Source of the DNA: Breviolum minutum Mf 1.05b.01
Taxonomy: Eukaryota; Sar; Dinophyceae; Suessiales; Symbiodiniaceae
Assembly: GCA_000507305.1 (NCBI GenBank)
Contig: DF239117.1
Span: 1-64,000 of the forward strand
Direction of reading: 5' to 3'
Length of the DNA stretch: 64,000 nucleotides
Both the position numbers and the translations under genes were made by a program. Shown here piece after piece: positions 1-10,180 of this stretch. The stretch's first letter is position 1, and the number at the start of each line of letters is the position of its first letter. A model generated the notes under the pieces. It was not told the DNA's origin. It made no database searches and was given only the letters and a program-made list of their open reading frames with translations.

Positions 1-60
1 CGGAAGTGTTTTAGAGCTTGAAACGAGCTGGCAAAGTGTACAAAATGGTGTGAAATATTT

Positions 61-185
61 CTATATACACAAATATATACTGTATATATTATACACAAAG
101 ATATATGTATATATATATTTTTATTTTTAGATATATATGATATATGTATATATATATTTACATGTACATATACGTATATTTAAAT
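61..185. repeat. AT-rich simple repeat (TA/TATA tracts)
   Basis: Irregular alternating A/T tract with ATATAT and TGTATA runs. No coding potential. It lies upstream of the first exon candidate and is probably intronic or intergenic. Confidence 0.85.
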
Positions 186-339
186 TACATGAAATACAAT
201 TATATCAAGGTACTATGTTTGTATAAGTTGGATGGCTCCAAATCACTATCAGACTGAACCAAAAGAAGTTTTTGCACCTTTTTTGGTGTAAATTTACAGG
301 TCAATTGAAGGATTGATGTGAGAGGATCGATGTTGTCAG

Positions 340-399
340 ACTGTTTTTGTGAAACACATGGATACTGGAAATGACACTTTGGATTCCAGAATGGAAAAG
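340..399 (+). CDS. putative internal exon (unknown protein)
   Basis: Acceptor TGTTGTCAG and donor GTAACT flank an open block of exactly 20 codons, phase 0 at both ends. It reads TVFVKHMDTGNDTLDSRM then EK: hydrophilic, with no family recognised. It is preceded by an AT-rich stretch. Defined only by splice-like ends and the open frame. Confidence 0.5.
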
Positions 400-949
400 G
401 TAACTCCTTTCAAATCTAGCCCCATTTTTGTTCAAATACACGTATTATATAAGTACATCTCATCTCTTTGAAGAAATTCAGTCAGCTGTACCGGAAAACC
501 CTTATAGTAAAAGCATAAAAAATGCCGAGACCCGAAAAAAAGGGCCAGGATCGTCGTCGGATCCGCTGAGTTGGGGGGTGAACTTTACCCACCTGCAAGG
601 AGTCTTTTTTTTGAGTCCCCAAAAAAATCGGAATCTCATCTTCCAACCCCCCGGGGTGTTTCAGGTGCGACCTGTATGTTATTTTTCGGGGTGTGTGTAA
701 TTTTTTTTTTTGGGCGGGGGAGGGACGATGGGAAGTCCTAGTAAAAAATGATCCTGGAAGTTGGAAAAACACATGTTTACAACTGTTGTTCGAAGGGTGA
801 ATTCAGCGGGTGAAGAGGGGTGAAGGCTGCATGCCTTTTATATATGTATACTTCTATCCATATTATCAAACTTTCCCACTTGAAGAGGGGTGAAGAAGTA
901 CTGAAGGCTGCATTTTCCCCATGAAATCTTCAAGTTGTTTGTTCCATAG
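400..949. other. intron-like stretch, nothing clear
   Basis: Poly-T and poly-G runs and a degenerate copy of a family D/C repeat (around 600-670). A direct repeat of a 16-base GAAGAGGGGTGAAG-type string occurs at 813 and 882. No convincing exon was seen. Confidence 0.4.
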
Positions 950-999
950 CCCGATTTGCTACTGCCACCATCTTTGGGTTCAGCCACTTGACCACTCAG
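950..999 (+). CDS. putative exon, strand and frame uncertain
   Basis: A strong acceptor (GTTTGTTCCATAG) precedes 50 nt ending CACTCAG|GTCTAG. With a 2-nt start the frame reads RFATATIFGFSHLTTQ. The opposite strand (950-1068) is also open and looks protein-like (LLNGLGLLTRAVLDLSG), so the strand is not certain. Every better candidate in the window is on +. Confidence 0.3.
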
Positions 1000-1422
1000 G
1001 TCTAGGACTGCTCGGGTCAGAAGCCCCAGACCATTCAGCAGTGGAAAATCATCAGCTTGAGCTGGCATGAGTTGGTTACGAGAAGTCTTGTTGTGTTTTT
1101 TTGGGTTGAAATGGACTAAGTAATATGTTTGATTCAGAAGCCCTTTATATCAAAAAGATGGATTGAACATATAGATGTTGAAGACATTTGGCAAAAAAGA
1201 TGATTCCAACAAAACAGCTTAAGTAATCAAGGCCCCAAGGACTCATCTTCCCAAGATTGCATTTTCCAAGTTGCACTGGTAATACCCTGAAGTGGAAAAA
1301 ACCTCAACCTCCAGCAACCTCCGGTTGCAGAATCGCATGAGAACACATTGAGGTTTCATTGCTGCAGCTCAAATTGGTTGGACCTTCTTGAAAAATAGAC
1401 CTACCAAATCCTACCACTATTA

Positions 1423-1490
1423 TTTAGGTGGTGGCAACTCAAATATTTTTTTATTTTCAACCCTACCTGGGGAAATGATTCATTTTGGGA
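1423..1490 (+). mobile_element. family A inverted-repeat element, left part only
   Basis: Starts TAGGTGGTGGCAACTC and continues with the A-type core (TTTTCAACCCTACCTGGGG). The right inverted repeat is missing, so this is a truncated or diverged copy. Confidence 0.6.
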
Positions 1491-1501
1491 CCAATGCGAT
1501 C

Positions 1502-1642
1502 CTGGGATGTCCTGCCGGTACTTAGGATCACTGGATTAGTTCACCCCAATATAAGTAGGTTGGATGTAAGTCCCCTAAAGAGGTGAATTATAACCCAACT
1601 TACTAACGATCGTTACTAAGTTCCAGCCGGACACCCTAGTAC
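1502..1642 (-). mobile_element. family B inverted-repeat element (reverse orientation)
   Basis: About 141 bp, ends CTGGGATGTCCTGCCGG and GGACACCCTAG, flanked by TA on the right. The interior carries the B core ATCACTGGATTAGTTCACC and the palindrome TAACGATCGTTA. At least five other copies occur in the window. Confidence 0.85.
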
Positions 1643-1719
1643 ATCTAGTACCAATATTATGGTCCCCGAAGTCTGCGGTCCACTTTGAATGGCCATTTTT
1701 TTCCACCATTCACTGCCAG

Positions 1720-1756
1720 ACTGCCTGTTTTTCAAGCACAATGATTGGACCATCGA
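1720..1756 (+). CDS. putative short exon
   Basis: A strong pyrimidine-rich acceptor (CCACCATTCACTGCCAG) precedes an open block, with a GTTTTA donor at 1757. The 2-nt-start frame reads CLFFKHNDWTI. The donor is weak and the frame uncertain. Confidence 0.3.
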
Positions 1757-1856
1757 GTTTTAAGTGACCGAAACGTGCGTGAATCTTCTGTTGCACTGTT
1801 GATGACAGAAATCCTGTACCATTTGGATTGAGTGGGCAAGTAGGATATCATTTGGA

Positions 1857-1959
1857 ACTACCCCCCGCCTAGGATGCCAGTCACCAGAAGGATTATTCCA
1901 TTTTTCGTAGGGAATCCCTATAAACCTTCACTTGTGACTGGCATCCTGGGTGGGAGGTA
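1857..1959. mobile_element. family L inverted-repeat element
   Basis: Arms CCTAGGATGCCAGTCAC and GTGACTGGCATCCTGGG are near-perfect reverse complements about 100 bp apart. A related copy lies at 38921-39030. Confidence 0.75.
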
Positions 1960-2265
1960 GACCGAAGATATCATATTAGTCGTAAGAGTGAAAGACTTTC
2001 AGGTGGTTCATGAGTTGCTTAGCAAATGCCTGTTTTTCATGAACCATCAGAGCTAACAAACAAAGGGGCCACCAGCATTATACCATGACCATACATAGTT
2101 ACATATTTACTCAATATCCCATATATATATACATATATACTTATATACTTATATACATCAAATCATCATCAGGAATCCGGTGCCATCCTCCCTTAAAATG
2201 AACTTACAGTAAATCAGGGTAAGGATTTTATTATAATAATTTGCCAAACGATCCATACAAACTAG

Positions 2266-2325
2266 ATGAACCCATTTTTACTTTTTCATATTTTTCAATT
2301 GGGTTGGGTTGAAACCACCAACCAG
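2266..2325 (+). mobile_element. family A element, right part only
   Basis: Contains CATATTTTTCAATTGGG and GGTTGAAACCACCAACCAG, the A right end. The left half is not recognisable. The short ORFs across 2266-2600 are explained by this repeat and by a G run at 2490. Confidence 0.55.
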
Positions 2326-2639
2326 CAAATACTACCACAACGCATCATCCGGACCATATTTTCGGCCCTTTTCAAACGCCACACAAAAATTTGGACCAAC
2401 CTCCCTCAGGTGCAAGGGAATTATCCACTGCATCGACCTGGCACGTTTTTTGGATCGCAGTTCGAACTCATCTTGGGGAAATTTTTGTGGGGGGGGGGGG
2501 GCAAAATGATGTTTCCACCACTACTGTTAATGGTTCGTTCGAAATCCAGGATCAACTCTACCGTTTTTGTATGCGTAAACTTTGTTTTTTAATGGGATAA
2601 ACTACCTTTCCCTCAACTGGTGAGTTTGCCGTGATTTCC

Positions 2640-2829
2640 TTCCAAAAACGGTGGTTGGCCTTTGGAATTTTCAACAGACCAGCTTTCGATGGATTTTTCG
2701 GAAGCGTCCAACCTTGGAACCTGTTCCAGGTCCCCAAGAAAATTCACGAGGTTTTTGTTGTCATGGAAAAAACCCAGGCGTTTGAGTCATGGATTTTGTG
2801 GGTTCAGATAGATGTGCAACTTGCAGTAT
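2640..2829 (+). CDS. open frame, possible exon
   Basis: About 63 codons open to a TAG, with segments such as SFQKRWLAFGIFNRPAFDGF and VPKKIHEVFVVMEKTQAF. No strong acceptor is seen. The composition is protein-like but weak; GTATAG near the end could be a donor. Confidence 0.25.
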
Positions 2830-3081
2830 AGTTGGAGATGGGGAATATTTTTTGCGCCAATTTTTTGTGGTTTCGAATTGGATGTTTTTTTTTTGCAGCT
2901 AACTTGCTTGGGATGTTGCCGCATGGTTGCCAACTGGTAACGTCAGTCAATGGAGGGGGGGGGGGTTGGTTGCCTTACCCTGGCTGATGGTGGTCAAGGT
3001 GTTCTTTGATACTATTGGCATTTATTTGGCTTTCGAATTTGGCTAAGTGACCAAAAGTCTAAGTGGCATTTTTGCAAACAG

Positions 3082-3218
3082 GAGATACTACTATTGAACA
3101 AGATCCGCAGCAGATCTACTCAACTCAACAATCAACAAAGTGAATCTATCATCATCCATCCCATCATCCCACCAGATCTATCATCCTTAGTTTTTGATGA
3201 AATATTTTTTTGCACCAG
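3082..3218 (+). CDS. putative exon
   Basis: Acceptor TTTTTGCAAACAG, then 45 open codons ending in AG before the donor GTTGAG. It starts EILLLNKIRSRSTQLNNQQ and ends LSSLVFDEIFFCT. An alternative donor GTGAAT at 3140 would shorten it to 58 nt. Ser/Ile/Pro-rich; no family recognised. Confidence 0.45.
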
Positions 3219-3237
3219 GTTGAGATGTATGAAACCA

Positions 3238-3366
3238 TAATAGTTGGTCAAATCGTAGCGACATCACACGACCCACAACACCCAAAAGATTAGCTGATGG
3301 TTCGGGACATCCCCTATAAATCAGGGAAATGTAGGTTGATTAAACATAATTCCATTTGGGCAGAGT
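3238..3366. mobile_element. family J element (diverged copy)
   Basis: Contains AGCGACATCACACGACC and CCCTATAAATCAGGGAAAT, shared with the copies at 43240 and 49994. The ends are degenerate. Confidence 0.6.
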
Positions 3367-3514
3367 AATAGGAAAAACATATTCAACAATAAAAAAAAAT
3401 TGGGGAAATAATCCCATTTGACGTTTCTCAAACGGGTTGAAACCACCAGCTAGACAATAGGAAAAACAACTCAACACAACAACAATTTCCTCCATATCAA
3501 TGAATGACTCGTGA

Positions 3515-3630
3515 TACTGTTGATGGTTCAGAAATCCTGCACCACCTGGGATGGTGCTAAAACCTTGTAAATACTGGGATAAACTACCAACCTCAACTGG
3601 TTTCTCGCCGGATTTCAGCCATCAACAGTA
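3515..3630 (+). mobile_element. family E inverted-repeat element
   Basis: Starts TACTGTTGATGGTTCAG and ends GCCATCAACAGTA: inverted ends about 115 bp apart with TA at both extremities. The internal ACTGGGATAAACTACC is shared with the other E copies. Confidence 0.85.
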
Positions 3631-3823
3631 CTCCCAATCTGAGGCAACCACCAGTGGGTTACATTGAGATTGCTATTGGATGGCAGGTGACCCCCGGTGG
3701 CCTGTCGTAAGAGGTTAAGATCCCATAATGATTAAGGGAGGTGATTTCCCAACTGTTGGCATCATCTATAAAACCTTGGGGCAATAGAGGAAGACACCAA
3801 AATCAAGGACTGTTGTTTTGTAG

Positions 3824-3917
3824 CTCATGTGTTGAAAAACCAGTCTACTTATACCCTGAATGGCTTTATGAAGCGCTTTATTTTGGTGCGATGTGGCACA
3901 GCATAAAGAACTTCAGT
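3824..3917 (+). CDS. putative exon, aromatic-rich
   Basis: Acceptor GTTGTTTTGTAG, donor GTGAGC. A 1-nt start then exactly 31 codons. Reads SCVEKPVYLYPEWLYEALY then FGAMWHSIKNFS, rich in Tyr/Trp and possibly part of a folded or membrane-proximal domain. The end phase (0) fits the next candidate at 4048. Confidence 0.6.
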
Positions 3918-4047
3918 GTGAGCAGAGCTTCTGTGGATGGGCCTTCATCAACCATGATCCTCAAAGTCTGAGTTGAATGAACTTGGGAATACTTGGGGAT
4001 GATCTGTCAGACGTGATGTGTCTTGTTTTTTCCATGTTGGTTTACAG

Positions 4048-4079
4048 CTTTCAACAGGAAATCACCAGAAAATAGTATG
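4048..4079 (+). CDS. putative short exon with consensus donor
   Basis: Acceptor CATGTTGGTTTACAG and the consensus donor GTAAGT. 32 nt: LSTGNHQKIV plus TG. The leftover TG joined to the first G of 4821-4869 makes a Trp codon, so the phases agree. Confidence 0.55.
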
Positions 4080-4430
4080 GTAAGTATATTCAACAAAACT
4101 TTACTGAATGATTTGAAGCTGATCATCAAGTTTTTTTTTTAATGCTCCCATAATGATTGTACGGGAACTGGGGCAGGATTTGTGTTTGTCACATGATGGT
4201 TGGCCTGGCAGGATTTTTGAGTCCTTTTTAAACATCACACCCAGGGGCTGGAAAAAATGACGGCAAGTACCCGTTAGAGGTGATGTTTAGTGGAGAGTTT
4301 CATTCCAAAACCCTCACGGTGTCCGCCAGGATGATCCTAGTGGCGTGGTTGCCACAGGAGCTACGTTGGGGGTCCCCTTGAGGATTTAGGCATCGCTCCG
4401 AATGTTCGAGATTTACATAGGTTTTCATGA

Positions 4431-4525
4431 CCCATGGGATCCATGTATGCTATTTACCTACATACATTTACCATTAAAAAATCAACTAAATGTAGGTAAA
4501 TATACCATAAAATGGATCCTATGGG
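4431..4525. mobile_element. family H palindromic element
   Basis: CCCATGGGATCCATG and ATGGATCCTATGGG ends, with internal TTTACCTACAT / ATGTAGGTAAA arms: an almost complete hairpin of about 95 bp. Copies also lie at 6776, 14789, 29594 and 32528. Confidence 0.85.
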
Positions 4526-4820
4526 TGATTCATGACGGATGATGCATGACGAAGAATTCCATAGTGAAGGATGAAGAGCCAAGGGTGATGATTCTGCTTC
4601 CCCTTGAAGTGGACTATGAAGCATTATCGCAAATCCGAGCACATCATAGCATATTACCGCATTGTGATTGTAGCATAATATAGCACACATGGTATCACAT
4701 CACATCATATATAGAAGTATAGTAAGATTGTCTAAGAGTATATTCTGGAGATACCGTAGATACCCAAGCAAGCCACACCATGGCCGTATCTCCTCATCCT
4801 GATCCGCCGCCATCCCTCAG

Positions 4821-4869
4821 GTCTGTCCTGGCAGCAGATCGCGGAGTTCTGACAGAGGAGCAGTTCCAG
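4821..4869 (+). CDS. putative exon
   Basis: Acceptor CATCCCTCAG, donor GTGGGG. One nt then 16 codons: SVLAADRGVLTEEQFQ. The start phase matches the end of 4048-4079 and the end phase matches 5512-5596. Confidence 0.6.
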
Positions 4870-5290
4870 GTGGGGTGTGTGTAAAACCGACCCAAATGAG
4901 GAGTGAACAACAGCCTCTGGTTGTTGGGGTTCCAAAAATAGGGGATGAAAATGAAAAGCTATATGGGGATTATACAGAACGCCATTGTAAGGATTTTTAA
5001 CCAACCAATAAAATGGAATTGAACAGTTTTTGTTTGTTCATGGCTCAAATGAGTTGTGTAGTCAAACCCACTTTTCTACAACAAGATTGAAAAACCACAT
5101 GTCAACACGTATATTACGAGGAAATTTTGGGGGTCCACTATGAGGCCCACCTAGCGTTGAATCACACAACGCCATGTTGATAGCCAACTTGGTGGTCACC
5201 GATTCCTCAAGCTTGCCCTCCTTTGAGGCGGTTCAGAACCTGGGAATTAGGCAATAATCAAAGGGTGGAAATTCTGAAATTTTGGCTCAC

Positions 5291-5387
5291 AAGGTGGTGG
5301 TTTCAAAGATTGTTTCTTTTCACCCCTATTCGGGGAAGATTCCCAGTTTGACTAATATTTTTCAAGTGGGTTGAAACCACCAACTAG
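5291..5387 (+). mobile_element. family A inverted-repeat element
   Basis: AAGGTGGTGGTTTCAAAG left end, TTGAAACCACCAACTAG right end, core CACCCCTATTCGGGGAAG. Full length (97 bp). Confidence 0.9.
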
Positions 5388-5511
5388 CTCATAATACCCT
5401 GGGTCAATAGTGGTTTTTAGGCCAAAAAATGAGGACCCCAGGCCCTTCACTATTAAAAAAAACAACAGACGTTAAGATCTCTCGTCTCTCGTTGCAAACA
5501 TTGGAAATCAG

Positions 5512-5596
5512 GTCTTGTGGCAACGTGTGATTCGACGTTTGCATGTTCTCAAGATGGCACCGGTGGACTGGTTGGGGGAGCCAAGTCGAGTCAGAA
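5512..5596 (+). CDS. putative exon
   Basis: After GGAAATCAG, 28 codons plus 1 nt up to the donor GTTTGC. Begins VLWQRVIRRLHVLKMAPVDW and continues LGEPSRVR: basic and amphipathic. The acceptor is only moderate. Confidence 0.45.
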
Positions 5597-5821
5597 GTTT
5601 GCATGAAATTATATACAACCCCGGAAAACTAACAGGAATGGATACCCAAAATTTATGGTTTGGAAGTTTGGGCGACTCCTTTCAAAATATGGACATGCTT
5701 GGTATCTATGTTTTCAATTTTCTCTGGTACCATGGCGAAACATCGGTGTTCTATTTCTGACAGCTAAGAGTCCTTTTGAGTGGACTGGGATTTTTTTTTG
5801 CTTGACTTTAACCCACTACTT

Positions 5822-5956
5822 TACTAGGGTGTCCGGCTGGAACTTAATAAGGATCGTTAGTAAGTTGGGTTATTTCACCTATTTAGGGGACGAAATCAAC
5901 CTACTTATATTGGGGTGAACTAATCCAGTTACTAAGTACCATGGACATCCCAGTAG
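5822..5956 (+). mobile_element. family B inverted-repeat element
   Basis: TACTAGGGTGTCCGGC left and GGACATCCCAGTA right, with TA at both ends. The core AACTAATCCAG is shared. Confidence 0.9.
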
Positions 5957-6129
5957 TTAGTCAACTTGTTGCGTTTGGAAACCTAGATTTTCCCGAGTTT
6001 CAGAAACAAACGATTCTACAAATAGTTTTGGCTGCACTTGACTTCGCTGGTAGTTGTTTTGTTACTGAGCCCATGAACCAAAATTTTAGATTTTAGTCAG
6101 CCAGGATGAAAGTGTTACATACATTTCAT

Positions 6130-6208
6130 GCTGATGGAAGAAATCCAGCTTTCTCCACCTGTGTAATATACCAACTTTGTCCCAAGTAGTACCACCTCCA
6201 TCAGCAGT
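6130..6208. mobile_element. family E element, degenerate
   Basis: GCTGATGGAAGAAATCC left and CTCCATCAGC right, with a shortened and altered interior. Resembles the E copies but diverged. Confidence 0.5.
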
Positions 6209-6414
6209 AATTGAACATCTACTTCACATGTCTCATTTCCATGTGATATCGATTTGAACATCTGCACCGCTGGGCCGTAACTTGCGGGTTTCACTGATTA
6301 TTAATATTCCTTTCTCACAATTCATACTCCCTTCTGTCGTGTTTTCACACCAAACACCAAATGCCTCCTAAGTATGTTTGAAGACTGTGGCTTAACTTTT
6401 GATGTTCATGCCAG

Positions 6415-6450
6415 GTGATCCAATCATAGCAGGGCACATAAGAGCATTCA
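6415..6450 (+). CDS. putative short exon
   Basis: Acceptor GATGTTCATGCCAG, possible GC donor (GCTAAC). Two nt, 11 codons (DPIIAGHIRAF), one nt. The start phase fits the end of 5512-5596. The GC donor lowers confidence. Confidence 0.35.
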
Positions 6451-6858
6451 GCTAACGAACTTGGGGTCAGTGTTTTTCAGCATACCTATTTATTTGCCAA
6501 GTCTGAAAACCATTTTTGTTCATACTGTATGATTTTCCCTTGTAAAAGGTGGAACCATATTGAAATTGTGTGAAATTGTTGTATTTTTCCATTGGGAGAA
6601 AGCGGGATTTGTGAGGTTTTACAAGTACGATGCCGACAAGGATGGCTTTTGGTCCAAAGCAGAATTTTGTGTCCGATGACCCAATGGAAAAACTGTTGGG
6701 TGTGGGAGGGGACTCCCCAGGGCTTCAGGATTAGATGGATGATATAATGATAAAAATGATATTCGTACATACAATATCCCATAGGATCCATGTATGGTAA
6801 TTTTTACCTGCATTTATTTACCATAAAAAAATAACAAGGCAACTGTAAATGTACCCAC

Positions 6859-7173
6859 AGGCGCCTTCGTTTGCCCGAGAGACACAATGCACTGAACCAC
6901 AGCCCAGCAGTACTCACTCATCGTTTAGGGTTCTAAATTTTAGGGGCTGGTTTGGGGTTCAAATCATAGGGTGCACCTTCAAACAGATACTGCACTCCAC
7001 CTTAAGGGTTTTAAGACTTAGGGATTGGTTTGGGGGTTCATGCTTCTAGTGCACCCTTGAAGGCATACTAAAATCCACGTCTGGGGTTCTAAAGTTTAGG
7101 GGTTGGTTTGAGGTTTCATGCTTCTAGTGCACCTTTCAAGGAATATTACACTCCGGGGCAAACGAAGGAGCCT
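6859..7173. mobile_element. element nested in H, with its own inverted ends
   Basis: Ends AGGCGCCTTCGTTTGCCC and GGGCAAACGAAGGAGCCT are near-perfect reverse complements (one mismatch). The interior is a three-unit tandem repeat. No coding capacity. Confidence 0.75.
6926..7155 (+). repeat. tandem repeat, three units of about 78 bp
   Basis: Units start near 6926, 7003 and 7081. Each carries GGGTTCTAAA-type, TTGGTTTG(G)GGTTCA-type and CTAGTGCACC-type strings. Confidence 0.8.
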
Positions 7174-7320
7174 GGCCGTAAATGTAGGTAAATATATGCC
7201 AGTCCCATGGATCCTATGGGATATTGTAGAAATCAGCTGCTAACAATGGAGATCGTCATTTATGCATTGGTGAGCTGCTCATCCTTGGCGGTTCATCTCC
7301 AAACAGGAGGAACCCTGTAG

Positions 7321-7466
7321 TACTTGGAGGATCATCCCAATTAGTAAGTGGTTAATAACCATGGTTAGTAAGTCCCCTAACTGGGGTTGTTCCCCTTCCA
7401 AACGGCCTAAATGGCTTGTAAATGGTGGTTACTAACTACTTACTAACTGGGATGATCCTCCAAGTG
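7321..7466. mobile_element. family F inverted-repeat element
   Basis: Ends TACTTGGAGGATCATCCC and GGGATGATCCTCCAAGT; the interior has inverted TTAGTAAGTGGTTA motifs. Copies at 19925 and 60874. Confidence 0.9.
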
Positions 7467-7587
7467 GGGGAGCCTTTGACACAGTGAGTCGTCTTCCCCC
7501 AAAGGGTCCACAACTCACTTACATCCAGGTTCCATGGGTTCTTAGGATTCTCGAGAGAGTTGTTTTTTGGAGCCCCAAAACCATCTT

Positions 7588-7693
7588 TACCCTCCCGGAA
7601 AAAACTAACAGTTTGCAGCTGAAAATTTATGCTTGGAAGACCACTTTAGAATGGTCCCTTTTCAGGGGACATGTTAGTTTTTCGGGGGTGTAA
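7588..7693. mobile_element. family D inverted-repeat element
   Basis: TACCCTCCCGGAAAAAAC left; GTTAGTTTTTCGGGGGTGTA right. About 105 bp. Confidence 0.8.
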
Positions 7694-8001
7694 ATCAAGC
7701 TATACTTTTTATGGATACAGTATCCTACAGTATCCTTTGGCAACCTAAAGATCTTAATGACATGAAATTCTACCACACATTTTGTATTATTTTCTTTTTT
7801 GCACCATTAATGCATATCATATCATATATCTACATTATTCAGTCTACAGTCTATTTCTATGTATGTCTTATATAAACTCAACATAAATGCGCTTCAAATC
7901 ATCATTTCCCACAAGAAACAAACGATTGTTCATCGTTTTTTAGGGTCACAAAAACCACACATATGTTTCACGGTGATTCCCTTCATTTCCCTTTCCTGTA
8001 G

Positions 8002-8058
8002 GCAGCTTTGGGAAGTATGCCTTTGGGCATGTTGGGACGCTCAATGGTGGATGTTAGA
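8002..8058 (+). CDS. putative exon
   Basis: Very strong acceptor (TTTCCCTTTCCTGTAG), donor GTATCA, exactly 19 codons in phase 0-0: AALGSMPLGMLGRSMVDVR. Separated from the next candidate by a 148-nt intron of compatible phase. Confidence 0.65.
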
Positions 8059-8206
8059 GTATCAAGTATAGTGAAGTAATCTCAGAAAAGCCTGGAAATT
8101 GAAGCTAGTTATAAGTGGGATTAACTAGAGCAAATCAACTTACGAGATTCAGGGCGTTGGTTTCAATTTGGTAGATTCCAACCAATTTCCCTTGGCTTTC
8201 CACTAG

Positions 8207-8284
8207 AATCTTGGGAAGGGGAGCAACCCAAGTAATATGCTGGATGATGAGCAGAACGGTGGAACGGTACTGTTGTGGTTAAAG
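8207..8284 (+). CDS. putative exon
   Basis: Strong acceptor (CTTGGCTTTCCACTAG), donor GTTGAA, 26 codons in phase 0-0: NLGKGSNPSNMLDDEQNG then GTVLLWLK. A family A element lies in the following intron. Confidence 0.62.
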
Positions 8285-8314
8285 GTTGAATCACCGAATA
8301 TCATTGATTATATA

Positions 8315-8411
8315 CTAGGTGGTGGTTTCAAATATTTTTTATTTTCACCCTTACCTGGGGAGATGATCCAATTTGACTAATATTTTCAAATGGGTTGAAA
8401 CCACCAACTAG
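8315..8411 (+). mobile_element. family A element inside a short intron
   Basis: CTAGGTGGTGGTTTCAAA and TTGAAACCACCAACTAG ends, 97 bp. It makes up almost half of the inferred intron 8285-8505. Confidence 0.92.
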
Positions 8412-8505
8412 ATAATCTTTCGTATCTTTGATAGATACGTGTTGCAAGATATGCGTGGTTCATGTCGACTTTTTCATGAATAGCCCCCCGACCCAACAAG
8501 TACAG

Positions 8506-8568
8506 AAGGGAAGACCCGGTCCCTCTAAAATCATCCAATTTTGGAACGTCGAACGGGTTCCAAAGGAG
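8506..8568 (+). CDS. putative exon
   Basis: Acceptor CAACAAGTACAG, donor GTGGTC, 21 codons in phase 0-0: KGRPGPSKIIQFWNVERVP then KE. Acceptors upstream at 8483 would extend it by about 23 nt in another phase. The minus strand is also open here. Confidence 0.5.
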
Positions 8569-8904
8569 GTGGTCAGAAGGGTCAATTCTTTTGATTTTTC
8601 GTAAGCTTTCCAACTGCAAGCCTTATTAGATAGATAGCTACCCAAAAAAAATTGGGAACAAAAAGCCGCAGTTTTTTTTTTATATTTCAAGGAAAAAAAT
8701 GGGGAGGGGAGTTAAGACTTGTGTTGTATTGGTTGGTTAAAATTACAAAACAAATTCCTCGTGTAAAATGCTAGACTAGTAAGGGGGTCGGTTATTGTTT
8801 TTCACAGCCTTTCCATTTTGTGGGGCCATTTTATGGGCCTACAGGTTTGTTCAAAATTAAGTTGAAACGATTGATGTACCAGCACTGAAGCTCTACTACC
8901 AAAA

Positions 8905-9002
8905 CTGGGTGGTGGTTTCAAATATTTTTGATTTTCAACCCTATTTGGGGAAGATTTCCATTTTGACTAATATTTTTCAGATGGGTTGAAACCACCAACT
9001 AG
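8905..9002 (+). mobile_element. family A inverted-repeat element
   Basis: CTGGGTGGTGGTTTCAAA and GTTGAAACCACCAACTAG ends, standard A core. 98 bp. Confidence 0.9.
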
Positions 9003-9223
9003 AAAAGGATGTTTTGATCAATGATTACTCAGACCCATTGGATTGGGGTTAGTAGCGGGTTAGTTTGGAGTCCTATCGCATCCACGAATGAAGAGAGTTG
9101 ATTGTCAGGACTCTTTTTTTCGTACTGTTAAGATTAAGGTGTACGTGTAATTTGTATAAACACACAAGGAGCAAATTATGTACACTGATATAGGTCTATC
9201 CGAATCAAATTTCCAATTTACAG

Positions 9224-9322
9224 GAAAGCCCGGAGCCAATCACTATCATATGGGGATTATGCGTGGTACCTCAAAGCAGAAGTTGGATACCCCCAGAATC
9301 AATTGTACATGACTTTCGCAGG
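9224..9322 (+). CDS. putative exon
   Basis: Strong acceptor (TTTCCAATTTACAG), donor GTACCA, exactly 33 codons in phase 0-0. Reads ESPEPITIIWGLCVVPQSR then SWIPPESIVHDFRR. An internal donor GTGGTA at 9262 could shorten it. Confidence 0.62.
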
Positions 9323-9427
9323 GTACCATATCATTTTGAATAACCCCTCCGATACATGATGTAGACAGGATTCTGCCATTAAGTGGGTCTAAATATAGAT
9401 TTTGTATTTTTATCTATATACATATAC

Positions 9428-9500
9428 AGATCTCTCTCTCTCTCTCTCTTTCTCTTTATATATATATATTTCAATATATATATATATATTTATATACATA
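9428..9500. repeat. (TC)n followed by (AT)n microsatellite
   Basis: A CT dinucleotide run changes into TA dinucleotide runs. It lies about 25 nt before the acceptor at 9523. Confidence 0.9.
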
Positions 9501-9523
9501 CATCAATCAATATATCAAACCAG

Positions 9524-9615
9524 TTCATCCCCGACTCAGAAGGGGAATTTTCAACGGTGGAGCATAACAACTTGAGCAGATTTTTTTCAGCGATCAACAA
9601 AACCCTGTTGCTTGG
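9524..9615 (+). CDS. putative exon
   Basis: Acceptor ATATCAAACCAG, donor GTGATT, 30 codons plus 2 nt: FIPDSEGEFSTVEHNNLS then RFFSAINKTLLL. Clearly denser in GC than the flanking AT microsatellite. Confidence 0.58.
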
Positions 9616-9970
9616 GTGATTTTGTGGGAGGTGATAAAAGCAACTACCCAATTTAGTAGGGATGAACAATCACTAAAGCAACATGAAGACACACAAACAA
9701 TGCCGGTTTTGATGCCACCCATTTATCTTCAGACACTATGAAAACTGGATGTGTACCCCTTGGTTAAAGGAGTGAGGACTTGGAACTGATATCAGGTTCC
9801 TAATGAAGCACATCAATGCATCTTAAATTTGGTTGTGTTTTTTCAATATCTTTGAAATCTTTACTCCGATAGATTCAAAAAAAAGATCCAATTTTGACTT
9901 GCTGCATATGTTCTTTCATCAAAGCTATGTAAAATCTGTGGGGGACAAAAAGCCATAGCCAGCTAGTATA

Positions 9971-10121
9971 TACTAGGGTGTCCAGCCGGAACTGATCGTA
10001 ACGATCGTTAGTAAGTTGGGTAGTTATAACCTATTTCGGGGACTTGCAACCAACCAACCTACGGACCTATTGGGGTGAAATAATCATCCAGTGATCCTAA
10101 GTACCACCAGGACATCCCAGG
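9971..10121 (+). mobile_element. family B inverted-repeat element
   Basis: TACTAGGGTGTCCAGCCGG left, GGACATCCCAG right. Longer than the other copies (151 bp) because of small internal insertions. Confidence 0.88.
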
Positions 10122-10180
10122 ATCGCTTTTTGAACATTTTTGGGACCTCGGATTTCCCCGTTTTGACCAATCGACCTGAG

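Larger units (their letters stand above)
6776..7224. mobile_element. family H element split by an insertion
   Basis: The left H half (CCCATAGGATCCATG...TTTACCATAAAA) ends near 6855. The right half (GTAAATGTAGGTAAATAT...ATGGATCCTATGGG) resumes near 7174. The roughly 315 bp between is a distinct element. Confidence 0.75.
6451..8001. other. long intron-like stretch filled with repeats
   Basis: Holds a nested H element, a family F element, a family D element and AT-rich spacer. No convincing exon was seen between the candidates at 6415 and 8002. Confidence 0.55.

Noticed and set aside
6849..7049. ORF with an internal repeat
   Set aside because: It is a reading of the 78-bp tandem repeat in the nested element.
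8386..8619. A minus-strand ORF opposite 8506-8568
   Set aside because: Part of it is the family A element end; the + strand block has splice signals in phase with two upstream exons.
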